A stretch of 38,097 bases of DNA from UBA8522 sp035528895 (lineage in GTDB: Bacteria; Acidobacteriota; Aminicenantia; Aminicenantales; UBA8522). Position 1 is the first letter of the stretch, and each line of letters opens with the position of its first letter. Shown here piece after piece: positions 1 through 6,774 of this stretch. The notes below the pieces were generated by a model, which was not told the origin of the DNA, searched no databases, and was given only the letters and a program-made list of their open reading frames with translations. Made by a program: the position numbers and the translations under genes. Location: the NCBI GenBank assembly GCA_035528895.1, contig DATKXS010000135.1:1-38097 (forward strand), in the 5' to 3' direction.

Positions 1-287
1 TCGCCGTGGCCGTGGGTGTAGAGGACGGCATCGACCTTTTTCCCGCTGAAATGGCTCATGTCCTCGTCGAGCAGGAGATTAGCCGGGTCGATGATCAGGG
101 CTCCTTTGGCCGTTCTCACCAAGACCGCGGAATAGCCCAGAAAGACGAAGGCGGCTTCGTCCTCGGCAAGAGGAACGGAGAAAAATTCATCGAAGACATT
201 CGTTTCGCTCGCCGCGGCCGGCGGGACAGAAACGGCTATTCCTGCCAGAAGGAAGATCGCAGAGATAACGAAATCAAGCCTCATCAT
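1..287 (-). CDS. Exported metallo-beta-lactamase-fold protein, N-terminal part (cut by window edge)
   Basis: Only the first 95 codons are inside the window; the gene runs off the left end. Translation from the ATG at 287 gives a signal peptide (hydrophobic core at about residues 5-20, then PPAAASE), so the product should be exported. An aromatic-rich beta segment and an 'ALIIDPA' strand follow. The last visible residues are YTHGHG, at the place where metallo-beta-lactamase-fold hydrolases carry their HxHxDH metal motif. A strong GGAGGTGAT precedes the start, and the ATG is 4 bases after the stop of the flavin-reductase-like gene, so the two are co-transcribed. Substrate unknown; hydrolases of this superfamily act on many compounds. 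The fold assignment is fairly firm despite the truncation. Confidence 0.72.
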   Translation of the reverse strand, partial: MMRLDFVISAIFLLAGIAVSVPPAAASETNVFDEFFSVPLAEDEAAFVFLGYSAVLVRTAKGALIIDPANLLLDEDMSHFSGKKVDAVLYTHGHG

Positions 288-291
288 GACA

Positions 292-1044
292 TCACCTCCA
301 TCTTTTTTCTGCTTCTTTGGCCAGGTCAGAAACATTGCCGAGATATTTTCCAATTCCGTAAAATTTTGAACTGCCCGGCGTAAACACAAAAGGTTTCAAT
401 TTTGCAATATCGGGTACGCCTCCTTCACTGAGCACGGATCGGTCCGCTTTGACATCCATGATTTCCCCGATGAACATGGTGTGCGAGCCCAACTCGATCG
501 TTTGCTTCAACTGGCATTCTATGACCAGCGGAAATTCCTTTATATAGGGAGCATCCACAAGGGCGCTTTTGACCGGGGTCAATCCTGTCCTCATAAACTT
601 ATCGACGTCCCTTCCGGAAATACGGCCAACGTAGGCGGCTTCATGGCCCAGAGATTCCGAGGGGATATTCACTGTGAACGCTTTTCTTTCCATGATATTG
701 CCAAACGTATAGGTGGCCTCTCTCAGGCAAGTCATGACAGAGGCCGGTTTCGAACTGCACACACCCACCCAAGATGACGTCATCATATTGGGCTTGCCTT
801 CATGGTCGTAGGACCCGATGACCCAAACAGGGGTCGGAATAATCACCGTTCTGGCCCCCAAGGATGTCTTTTCGTCCTCTTTGCCTTCCTCAGAATTTGC
901 CTGTTCTGAACTCTCGATCACTTTGAATATTGTCCTTTCGCTCTTGTCAGAAGATACCAAGCCGGCGAACGAAACAAACGATAAACACGTCCCGACCAGG
1001 AATAACAATGCGAAAATTCCGGTCAAACCCAGAAAACGGTTCAT
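292..1044 (-). CDS. Exported flavin-reductase-like (FMN-binding split barrel) protein
   Basis: The product is 250 residues. The first 30 form a hydrophobic export signal or membrane anchor (MNRFLGLTGIFALLFLVG). A low-complexity Glu/Ser/Lys linker runs to about residue 62, then a flavin-reductase-like domain: LGARTVIIPTPVWVIGS, NMMTSSWVGVCSSKPASVM, FTVNIPSES and a C-terminal FYGIGKYLG. This resembles flavoredoxin-type proteins, which bind FMN in a split barrel, but the exported N-terminus is unusual for that family. The start at 1044 is preferred over the ATG 21 bases upstream because AAGGAGGGATTCG sits directly before it. It heads a two-gene operon with the metallo-beta-lactamase-fold gene. 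The biological electron donor and acceptor are not evident. Confidence 0.82.
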   Translation of the reverse strand: MNRFLGLTGIFALLFLVGTCLSFVSFAGLVSSDKSERTIFKVIESSEQANSEEGKEDEKTSLGARTVIIPTPVWVIGSYDHEGKPNMMTSSWVGVCSSKPASVMTCLREATYTFGNIMERKAFTVNIPSESLGHEAAYVGRISGRDVDKFMRTGLTPVKSALVDAPYIKEFPLVIECQLKQTIELGSHTMFIGEIMDVKADRSVLSEGGVPDIAKLKPFVFTPGSSKFYGIGKYLGNVSDLAKEAEKRWR

Positions 1045-1098
1045 CGAATCCCTCCTTGATGTCATAAAATCCCCTTGCTACGCCGGTCCTCCTCGGAG

Positions 1099-1127
1099 AA
1101 TATAATCCGCGGCTCATGGGATGTCAA
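1099..1127 (-). promoter_or_regulatory. Sigma70-type promoter for the flavin-reductase-like gene
   Basis: Read on the minus strand: TTGACA (1127-1122), a 17-base spacer, TATATT (1104-1099). Predicted transcription start is about 1092, leaving a leader of about 47 bases that contains the AAGGAGG site. Confidence 0.7.
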
Positions 1128-1153
1128 TGAACTCGGGACTCGGTTAGGAGGGT

Positions 1154-1834
1154 CTATAAGCTGCCGAAACGCTCAAAAGCGCCGGCCCGCTCTCTCAACA
1201 TCAGGTCAAAGATATCCTTCGCCCGGCACTCTTTCGTAACGGGATAAGTGTCGACAAGAATTCGGCGTGAGGCATTTTCGACCTCGTCGAAGAGTTGCTT
1301 CAGGAATACCAACGTCGGGATGTCTTCCACAAGAAAAACAACCCGCGGTCCTTCATAATCGTCCCAGCAGATCCCTGTTTTATCGAGATTGGACAGGGAC
1401 TTGAATTCCCGGTTGGAGATGATCTCGGGTTTGACGTCTTGGAAAAGGATGGGGAGAAGGGCGTTCATCTCGGGACCCCAGGTCCAGGTGTCTTTGTTAA
1501 AAGTCCGGAATTGATCAAAATAGTAGCCCCGGCCCTCGGGCCCATCTGTATAGCTCCCGGTGTAGATCCCGATGATGATCTCGTCCGCTTTGTCGAAGGA
1601 CTGCCGCATTCCATCAAGCATCGAGCGGTGATGAGGTTTCAGGGAGATCTTGGGAGCTGAGGGGACGACGATCTTTCTTTCCGGTTCGGTTCGGACTGCG
1701 GGAACGCGGGAGCTGCAGCTCACGCCGATGAGCACCGCCCAGGCGAGCACCCAGCCGAACAGGGCTGCCTTCCGGATGGACTGCGTCAGCGGAGGAAAGA
1801 ACAGTCCTCCTTGCGGGCGCTGGCGACTCGACAT
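1154..1834 (-). CDS. Putative lipoprotein of unknown function coupled to proline dehydrogenase
   Basis: The product is 226 residues and I do not recognise the family. The N-terminus has a charged stretch, a hydrophobic core (FGWVLAWAVLIG) and a cysteine at residue 40 (IGVSC-SSR). It reads as a lipoprotein signal, though Gly at -3 is not the usual Leu. The mature part is soluble, with the segment EIIIGIYTGSYTDG and a C-terminal 'DIFDLMLRERAGAFERFG'. The ATG at 1834 shares its A with the TGA of proline dehydrogenase (TGATG), so translation is probably coupled. The reading frame stays open upstream to 2059, but that part only shadows the proline dehydrogenase gene. Co-location with proline catabolism does not by itself tell the role. 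Confidence 0.7.
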   Translation of the reverse strand: MSSRQRPQGGLFFPPLTQSIRKAALFGWVLAWAVLIGVSCSSRVPAVRTEPERKIVVPSAPKISLKPHHRSMLDGMRQSFDKADEIIIGIYTGSYTDGPEGRGYYFDQFRTFNKDTWTWGPEMNALLPILFQDVKPEIISNREFKSLSNLDKTGICWDDYEGPRVVFLVEDIPTLVFLKQLFDEVENASRRILVDTYPVTKECRAKDIFDLMLRERAGAFERFGSL

Positions 1835-2682
1835 CACCGCTTGAAGAAATTCTTGACGACGAAGAAGACGTTCTCTTTGCGTTCCCGCAGTCGCCGCATG
1901 AAATACGGCAGCCAGTGCGTCCCGAAGGGGACGTAGCAACGAACCCGGTAGCCTTCCTGGGCGAGTTTCTGGAAGGTCTTGTTCCGGATACCGTAGAGAT
2001 ACTGAAACTCGTACTTGTCGGCGGCGATGGCGTTGGCGGCCGCGTAGTCCTTCGTCCACCTGATCAGCCTGTCATCGTGGGTGCCGATGGCCGGATAGAC
2101 GCCCTCCTTGAAGAGCATTTCGGCGAGCTTGATGAAGTTGGCCCGGATATCCTTCATCTTCTTGATGGCCAGGTCGGGCGGCTCCTTGTAAGCCCCCTTG
2201 CAGATCCGGACCTTCGCCTGGATCTTGTTGAGGTCCATGACGTCCTTCTCGGTGCGGTAGAGATAGGCCTGGACGACGATCCCGACGTTGTCGTATTTCT
2301 GGCGCAGCCGGTAGAAGAGGTCCAGCGTCCGCTGGGTATGAGGTGTCCCTTCCATGTCGATGCGGACGAAATTCCCGAGTCCTTTGGCCCGGCCGACGAT
2401 CCTCTCGACGTTCTGGTAGCAGTACTCGGTGTCGATGTCGAGCCCCATCTGGGTGAGCTTCAGGGACACATGCGAATCCACCCCGGCCTTGGGAATGGCG
2501 TCCAGGAGATCGAGGTAAGCGTTGACGGCCTTTTCCGCCGTCTCCTTGTCCTTGACGCTCTCCCCCAGGACGTCCAGGGTGGCCATGATCGCTTTTTCAT
2601 CGAGTTTTTTGACGTTTTTTATGGCCTCTTTGATGGTTTCACCGGCCACGAAGCTGCGGGCCATCCGGGTCAATAATTTCAT
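1834..2682 (-). CDS. Proline dehydrogenase (FAD-dependent)
   Basis: A 282-residue monofunctional proline dehydrogenase, which oxidises L-proline to 1-pyrroline-5-carboxylate and passes electrons to FAD and then to the quinone pool or another acceptor. The TIM-barrel landmarks are present in order: HVSLKLTQMG (about 70-79), VRIDMEG (about 106), a VVQAYLYRTEKD strand, RICKGAYKEP (about 159), IGTHDD, FQYLYGIR, and the C-terminal substrate and flavin segment VRCYVPFGTHWLPYFMRRLRER. Its length matches the stand-alone enzymes of Gram-positive bacteria and Thermus. No pyrroline-5-carboxylate dehydrogenase gene is next to it. The start at 2682 follows AAGGAG by 8 bases. First gene of a two-gene operon with the lipoprotein gene. 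Confidence 0.93.
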   Translation of the reverse strand: MKLLTRMARSFVAGETIKEAIKNVKKLDEKAIMATLDVLGESVKDKETAEKAVNAYLDLLDAIPKAGVDSHVSLKLTQMGLDIDTEYCYQNVERIVGRAKGLGNFVRIDMEGTPHTQRTLDLFYRLRQKYDNVGIVVQAYLYRTEKDVMDLNKIQAKVRICKGAYKEPPDLAIKKMKDIRANFIKLAEMLFKEGVYPAIGTHDDRLIRWTKDYAAANAIAADKYEFQYLYGIRNKTFQKLAQEGYRVRCYVPFGTHWLPYFMRRLRERKENVFFVVKNFFKR

Positions 2683-2733
2683 GAGGGCGACTCCTTTTTT
2701 AGGGATATCATGGGATGATTGCTAAAGATCTAT

Positions 2734-2761
2734 ATCATATTCAATCGGGAGACAATTTCAA
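2734..2761 (-). promoter_or_regulatory. Sigma70-type promoter for proline dehydrogenase
   Basis: Minus strand: TTGAAA (2761-2756), 16-base spacer, TATGAT (2739-2734). Predicted start of transcription is about 2727, giving a leader of about 45 bases with AAGGAG. Confidence 0.6.
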
Positions 2762-2818
2762 GCAAAAGTATCTCCGGAACCGCGATGATCGTAGCTGATT
2801 ATACGGTCTTCATGATGG

Positions 2819-2911
2819 GCGCAGGAAGCCGCCCTGAAGCCCCCGTAGCGGAGGGGGGAACCGACGGGACTGGTTCCCCGGGGTGCGGGGGCCGAGGGTG
2901 GCTTTCTGCGC
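2819..2911. repeat. 93-base nested palindrome (three stacked inverted repeats)
   Basis: Outer arms GCGCAGGAAGCCGCCCT (2819-2835) and AGGGTGGCTTTCTGCGC (2895-2911) pair over 17 positions with two G-T wobbles. Inside, CCCCCG (2840-2845) pairs with CGGGGG (2886-2891), and GGGGAACC (2855-2862) pairs with GGTTCCCC (2872-2879). It fills the middle of the 315-base gap between divergent genes. No run of T follows either arm, so it does not look like an intrinsic terminator. It could be a palindromic mobile repeat or a structured RNA. The rest of the gap holds only the two promoters. Confidence 0.75.
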
Positions 2912-2957
2912 AAATGGAATCAGACAAACAGAAATATTGACTTTCCCGGATAGGAAA

Positions 2958-2986
2958 TTGTCTTTATCGGGTTCCTGTTATATACT
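2958..2986 (+). promoter_or_regulatory. Promoter for the histone-deacetylase-family gene, near-leaderless
   Basis: TTGTCT (2958-2963), 17-base spacer, TATACT (2981-2986). Predicted transcription start is about 2993, only 5 bases before the ATG at 2998. No Shine-Dalgarno site is present. Confidence 0.62.
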
Positions 2987-2997
2987 TCGGCTTCTGC

Positions 2998-3978
2998 ATG
3001 CTGCGCATCCTGAAGGTCCTGGAGAAATGGCGGTACCCCATCCCCTTCGTCTATAGTGACGAATATTGGATGCTCAACGTCGGCAAGCACGTCTTTCCTA
3101 TCAAGAAATACCGGGCCCTCTACGAGAGGCTCCTGTTGCTCGGAGCGAAGAAAGAGAACTTCATCACCCCCGAGCCGGCCTCCGACGAGGATGTCCTGCT
3201 CGTCCACTCGTCGCCCTATGTCAAGAAGCTCAAGACAGCCTCCCTTTCCTCGGCTGAGATCGCCATGATCGAGCTCCCCTTTTCCCTGGAATTGGTGCGG
3301 TTCGCCTGGCTGATGGTGGGCGGGACCATCCGCACGGCCCGCTTGGCCCTGGAGCGGGGCCTGGCCGTCCACCTTGGGGGCGGTTTTCACCACGCTTTTC
3401 ACGACCACGGAGAGGGGTTCTGCGTCCTCAACGATGTCGCCATTGCCGTCGAGGTCCTCAAGAAGGAGGGCGCCGTCCGGAGAGTCATGGTCGTCGATTG
3501 CGACCTCCACCAGGGGAACGGCACCGCCCATATCCTGGCGGACAAGGACTATGCTTTCACCTTCTCCATCCACCAGATGGATCTCTATCCTTCGAACAAG
3601 CCCTCCTCCTCCGTCGATGTCGGTCTCTGGTCGGGAGACGGCGACAGGGAATACCTGGCCGCCCTGCGTTCCCACTTTCCCCGTCTCTATCGAGAATACT
3701 CGCCCGACCTTGTTTTTTATCTGGCCGGAGCCGACCCCTTCGAAAAGGACCAGCTGGGAGGTCTTCGCCTGACCAAGGAGGGGCTTCGCCAGAGAGATCT
3801 CATCGTCATCAGCGAGGCACGGCGGCTCCGGATTCCAGTGGCCGTGGTCCTGGCCGGCGGGTACGCGCTGGAGATGGAAGAGACGGTGGCCGTCCACCTG
3901 GGCACGATCCGGGCTGCCCAGAAGGCCCAGCGGAGATATTCTCAGATCCCGGTTTCTTCGTCCAGCCAGCCCAGATAA
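2998..3978 (+). CDS. Histone deacetylase-family (arginase/deacetylase fold) protein
   Basis: The 326-residue product carries the zinc-deacetylase signatures. GGGFHHAFHDHGEGFC (about 128-142) holds the catalytic His pair H131/H132. VVDCDLHQGNGT (about 166-177) provides metal ligands D169 and H171. AGADPFEKD gives the third ligand, D246, and AGGYALE gives the active-site Tyr. The N-terminal segment (VYSDEYWMLNVGKHVFPIKKY) resembles the class IV (HDAC11-like) branch more than AcuC. In bacteria such enzymes remove acyl groups from lysines, polyamines or other amines; the substrate here is unknown. The predicted transcript start lies 5 bases before the ATG. The 3' end overlaps the convergent cutA gene by 37 bases. 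Confidence 0.9.
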   Translation: MLRILKVLEKWRYPIPFVYSDEYWMLNVGKHVFPIKKYRALYERLLLLGAKKENFITPEPASDEDVLLVHSSPYVKKLKTASLSSAEIAMIELPFSLELVRFAWLMVGGTIRTARLALERGLAVHLGGGFHHAFHDHGEGFCVLNDVAIAVEVLKKEGAVRRVMVVDCDLHQGNGTAHILADKDYAFTFSIHQMDLYPSNKPSSSVDVGLWSGDGDREYLAALRSHFPRLYREYSPDLVFYLAGADPFEKDQLGGLRLTKEGLRQRDLIVISEARRLRIPVAVVLAGGYALEMEETVAVHLGTIRAAQKAQRRYSQIPVSSSSQPR

Positions 3979-4262
3979 TCCGCCGATCCCTTCTCGATGG
4001 ACAGGGCGATTATCTCGGGGACCTTGTAAGGGTGGATCTTTTTGATCCTGGCTTCGAGCCGTCTGAACAAAGCCGCTTTGGTCTTGATAAGAAGGACGTA
4101 TTCAGGTTCGGTGCAGAGTTTCCCTTCCCAGCGGTAAACGGACCGGGCGGTCGATGAGATCGTCACACAGGCGGCTAGACGATCTTCGACCAGAACCCGC
4201 CCGATCTCCTGGCCGGTTTTCTCCTCCGGGACGGTTGTCAGGACCAGGATGAATTCAGTCAC
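3942..4262 (-). CDS. cutA: Divalent-ion tolerance protein CutA
   Basis: A 106-residue CutA1-family protein. It starts with the family strand FILVLTTVPEEKTG, then LVEDRLAACVTI with the conserved Ala-Ala-Cys, then YRWEGKL, YVLLIKTK, and the signature HPYKVPEIIALSIEKGSADYL near the C-terminus. CutA forms a very stable PII-like trimer; it has been linked to copper and other metal tolerance, but its exact activity is unsettled. Translation starts at a GTG, with GGGGAGGT about 7 bases upstream, 16 bases after the stop of the M20 peptidase gene, so the two form an operon. The last 37 bases overlap the convergent deacetylase gene. Confidence 0.93.
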   Translation of the reverse strand: MTEFILVLTTVPEEKTGQEIGRVLVEDRLAACVTISSTARSVYRWEGKLCTEPEYVLLIKTKAALFRRLEARIKKIHPYKVPEIIALSIEKGSADYLGWLDEETGI

Positions 4263-4278
4263 GGGACCTCCCCGTAGC

Positions 4279-5508
4279 CTATTTCTGCAGGAAGATGTGG
4301 GCGAAGACCTTGGAGTCGCCGACTATGTTGTCGATGTGGCAGTATTCGTTGGGCTGGTGGGCGGTTTCATCGACCCGCGACCAGCAGGCGGCTTCATATC
4401 CGGTCCTCCGGAACAGGGCGGCCACGGTGCCGCCGCCGATCCCGCTCGCCTTGGCCTCCACTTTGTAGACGTCCTTGATGGCCGCGCGCAGGGCGGCGAC
4501 GACGGCCGCCTGGGGAGAAGTCGGCGGTGCCGCGGGAGCCCGCTGCTGGTCCTCGAGGCTGATCTTGACCTTGAAGTTGTTTTCGATCTTCTTGACGATC
4601 CCCTGGATCTCCTTCTCCACATCCTCCAGAGAGAACTGGGGGAGGACGCGGCAGTCCAGGTAGAAGATGTCCTCTCCCGGGATGGTGTTGATGTTGGGGA
4701 CGTTGGCTTCTTTTTTCGTCGGTTCGAAGGTTGAGACGGGAGGCTCGAAGATCTCATCCTGGTCTTTGAAGACCTTGTTGAGGCTCTCCAGTTCGGTGAT
4801 CAAGAAGCTGGCTGCCTTGAAGCTGTTGATCCCTTTGTTGGGAGTTGAGGCATGGGTCTGTTTGCCGATGGTCTTGAACTTGAGCCAGAGGATACCTTTC
4901 TCGGCCACCTCGATCATCGTCCCGTCCTTGTTGCCCGCGTCCGGGACGACGATCAGGTCGTTCCTCCGGAAGGCCACGGTGTTGCGCAAGACGTATTCGA
5001 TGCCCTTGCGACTGCCGGTCTCCTCGTCGGCGACCAGGGCGATCCCGATATTGCAGTTCGGCCGGATCCCTTCTGCCTGAAAGGCTTTGACGGCGAACAG
5101 AGAAGCGACCAGGTCCTGCTGGTTATCCTCGACACCGCGGCCGAAGACCTTGCCGCCTTTGACCCAGGCCTTAAACGGATCTCCATCCCATTGGGCCAGG
5201 TCCCCGGGGGGGACGACATCCATGTGGGTCATGATCCAGGCGGTTCGGGCGGAGGAATCGCCCTTGAGGACGGCCAGGATGTTCGGCCGGTAGCCGGCCG
5301 GCGCGTCCAGGTCGGGCGCCTTGATGACTTCGATATCGTCGAACCCCGATTGCCTGAGAAAATCGAGCAGGAATTCCGCCTTTTTGACTTCTCCCTCGCC
5401 GCCGCTGGCGGGAGAGATGGCCGGCAGGGCGCAGAGCTTGATCTGGAGGTTGATCATTTCGTCGCGGAAGCCGTCGATGCGTTTGGCGATCTTTTCGAAC
5501 TTTGTCAT
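4279..5508 (-). CDS. M20-family zinc metallopeptidase/deacylase
   Basis: The 409-residue product has the M20 dinuclear-zinc motifs: THMDVVPPGD (H95, D97), GRGVEDNQQ (D128), ADEETGSRKG (catalytic E162 and E163) and, near the C-terminus, DETAHQPNEY with the final His ligand. The dimerisation domain lies between, around KTIGKQTHASTP. Family members include dipeptidases, ArgE/DapE deacylases and carboxypeptidases; this sequence is of the 'M20 metallo-hydrolase' type with no firm substrate. The reading frame stays open for 300 codons upstream, but that part is antisense to the glycosyltransferase gene. The ATG at 5508 has GAGAGG before it and its own promoter 20 bases further on. Upstream partner of cutA. 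Confidence 0.9.
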   Translation of the reverse strand: MTKFEKIAKRIDGFRDEMINLQIKLCALPAISPASGGEGEVKKAEFLLDFLRQSGFDDIEVIKAPDLDAPAGYRPNILAVLKGDSSARTAWIMTHMDVVPPGDLAQWDGDPFKAWVKGGKVFGRGVEDNQQDLVASLFAVKAFQAEGIRPNCNIGIALVADEETGSRKGIEYVLRNTVAFRRNDLIVVPDAGNKDGTMIEVAEKGILWLKFKTIGKQTHASTPNKGINSFKAASFLITELESLNKVFKDQDEIFEPPVSTFEPTKKEANVPNINTIPGEDIFYLDCRVLPQFSLEDVEKEIQGIVKKIENNFKVKISLEDQQRAPAAPPTSPQAAVVAALRAAIKDVYKVEAKASGIGGGTVAALFRRTGYEAACWSRVDETAHQPNEYCHIDNIVGDSKVFAHIFLQK

Positions 5509-5527
5509 GGAATTCCTCTCCCCGAGA

Positions 5528-5556
5528 ATCATAGCACCTCGGAAATGAATATTCAA
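5528..5556 (-). promoter_or_regulatory. Sigma70-type promoter for the M20 peptidase-cutA operon
   Basis: Minus strand: TTGAAT (5556-5551), 17-base spacer, TATGAT (5533-5528). Predicted start about 5521, a 13-base leader containing GAGAGG. It is back to back with the promoter of the glycan operon. Confidence 0.65.
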
Positions 5557-5600
5557 GCCGTTGAGACAGGGATGGAGAACCGGACCGGCCGGGTCGTTCC

Positions 5601-5629
5601 TTGACATTTGGCGGGGGCGGACATAAATT
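5601..5629 (+). promoter_or_regulatory. Promoter of the glycan operon, leaderless type
   Basis: TTGACA (5601-5606), 17-base spacer, TAAATT (5624-5629). Predicted transcription start about 5636, 2 bases before the ATG at 5638. No Shine-Dalgarno site. The same hexamer pair occurs upstream of the gene starting at 18751. Confidence 0.65.
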
Positions 5630-5637
5630 ACCTGACA

Positions 5638-6774
5638 ATGCGGCTCGGGTTTGACCTCCGTCCTTTCCTGCGTGAAGAAACGGGTGTGGGGACCTATCTC
5701 AGGAACCTGCTGTTCCATCTGGCGAGGATCGACGCGACCAACGAATATTTCCTTCTTTCCTCGTCCTGGAAGGACCGTTTTCCCGCCGAGAAGATCCCGC
5801 CCTTCGTCCGGATGAGATTCCACGACCTCCGCCTTCCGGTGAAACTCCTCAACGCCCTCTGGCAGAAGCAGCGCCGGCCGTCGCTGGATCTCTTTTTCCG
5901 GACAAAACTCGATTTGACTCATTCGGCCACCCCGCTCATTTTGCCCACCCGGGGAAAAAGGATCATCACCGTCCACGACCTTTTCTTCATGGACTTTCCG
6001 GAGATGGCCGGAGAGGAAGCGGGCAGGATGTTCTTTCGTCTGGCCGCCGCCTCTTTCCGGAATGCCGACGGGATTCTCACCTTCTCCAACTTCACTTCCG
6101 TCGAACTCATCTCCCGCTTCGCGCTCGAGGAAAAGAAGGTGAAGGTCGTCTCCCACGGGCTGGACAAACGGTTTCTGGAGGAGGTCCCGGCCGCCGAGCT
6201 CAAGGCGACGCGAAAACGTTGTAAGCTTCCGCCGGCTTTCCTGCTTTTCGTGGGCGCCCAGGTACCGCGCAAGAACCTGGTCCGTTTCCTCGAGGCCCTG
6301 AAGATCGTTCACCTCCACGGCATTCGGATCCCCCTCGTCCTGATCGGCCCCGGGGGAGAGGACACTGAAGCCATCCGGCTGCAGGCGGAAAAACTCGGGC
6401 TCGGCCACTGGGTTATGATGGCCGGCTATCTCGATGAAGAGGATGTCCGGCAGGCCTACAGGTTGGCCACCGCCTTCGTCTTTCCCTCCCTATGTGAGGG
6501 ATTCGGCCTGCCCCTCGTCGAGGCGATGGCCAGCGGGGTTCCGGTGGCCGCCTCCCAGACCTCGGCCATTCCAGAGGTCTGCCGGGACGCAGCCGTATAT
6601 TTTCGTCCGGAAAGCCCCGAGAGCATGGCGGAGAAGGTCGTCTCGGTCATCGAGGACGGGGAGCTGAGGAAAAAACTCATCGCCAGGGGAAAGGAGAGGG
6701 CCGGGGATTTCAGTTGGGAAAAAGCGGCCACGGAGACGCTGGAGTTCTATGAGCGGGTGGTCCAGGGGTTATGA
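5638..6774 (+). CDS. GT4-family glycosyltransferase
   Basis: A 378-residue retaining GT-B glycosyltransferase. The N-terminal acceptor domain begins MRLGFDLRPF and contains the TGVGTYLRNLL glycine loop and ITVHDLFFMDFPE. The C-terminal nucleotide-sugar domain has FLLFVGAQVPRKNLVRFLEAL, and the EX7E signature in EGFGLPLVEAMASGVPV. Such enzymes add hexoses, often mannose, to a lipid-linked glycan at the inner face of the membrane. The ATG at 5638 is chosen because the promoter overlaps the possible TTG start at 5608. First gene of the operon; its TGA overlaps the next ATG by 4 bases (ATGA). The donor sugar cannot be told from the sequence. Confidence 0.9.
   Translation: MRLGFDLRPFLREETGVGTYLRNLLFHLARIDATNEYFLLSSSWKDRFPAEKIPPFVRMRFHDLRLPVKLLNALWQKQRRPSLDLFFRTKLDLTHSATPLILPTRGKRIITVHDLFFMDFPEMAGEEAGRMFFRLAAASFRNADGILTFSNFTSVELISRFALEEKKVKVVSHGLDKRFLEEVPAAELKATRKRCKLPPAFLLFVGAQVPRKNLVRFLEALKIVHLHGIRIPLVLIGPGGEDTEAIRLQAEKLGLGHWVMMAGYLDEEDVRQAYRLATAFVFPSLCEGFGLPLVEAMASGVPVAASQTSAIPEVCRDAAVYFRPESPESMAEKVVSVIEDGELRKKLIARGKERAGDFSWEKAATETLEFYERVVQGL

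Noticed and set aside
2719..2940. 73-codon plus-strand ORF across the nested palindrome
   Set aside because: Its sequence is that of the palindrome, with no ribosome site and no protein-like composition.
5509..6408. 300-codon upstream extension of the M20 peptidase frame
   Set aside because: Antisense to the glycosyltransferase gene, and the promoter and Shine-Dalgarno site of the peptidase lie at 5508-5556.
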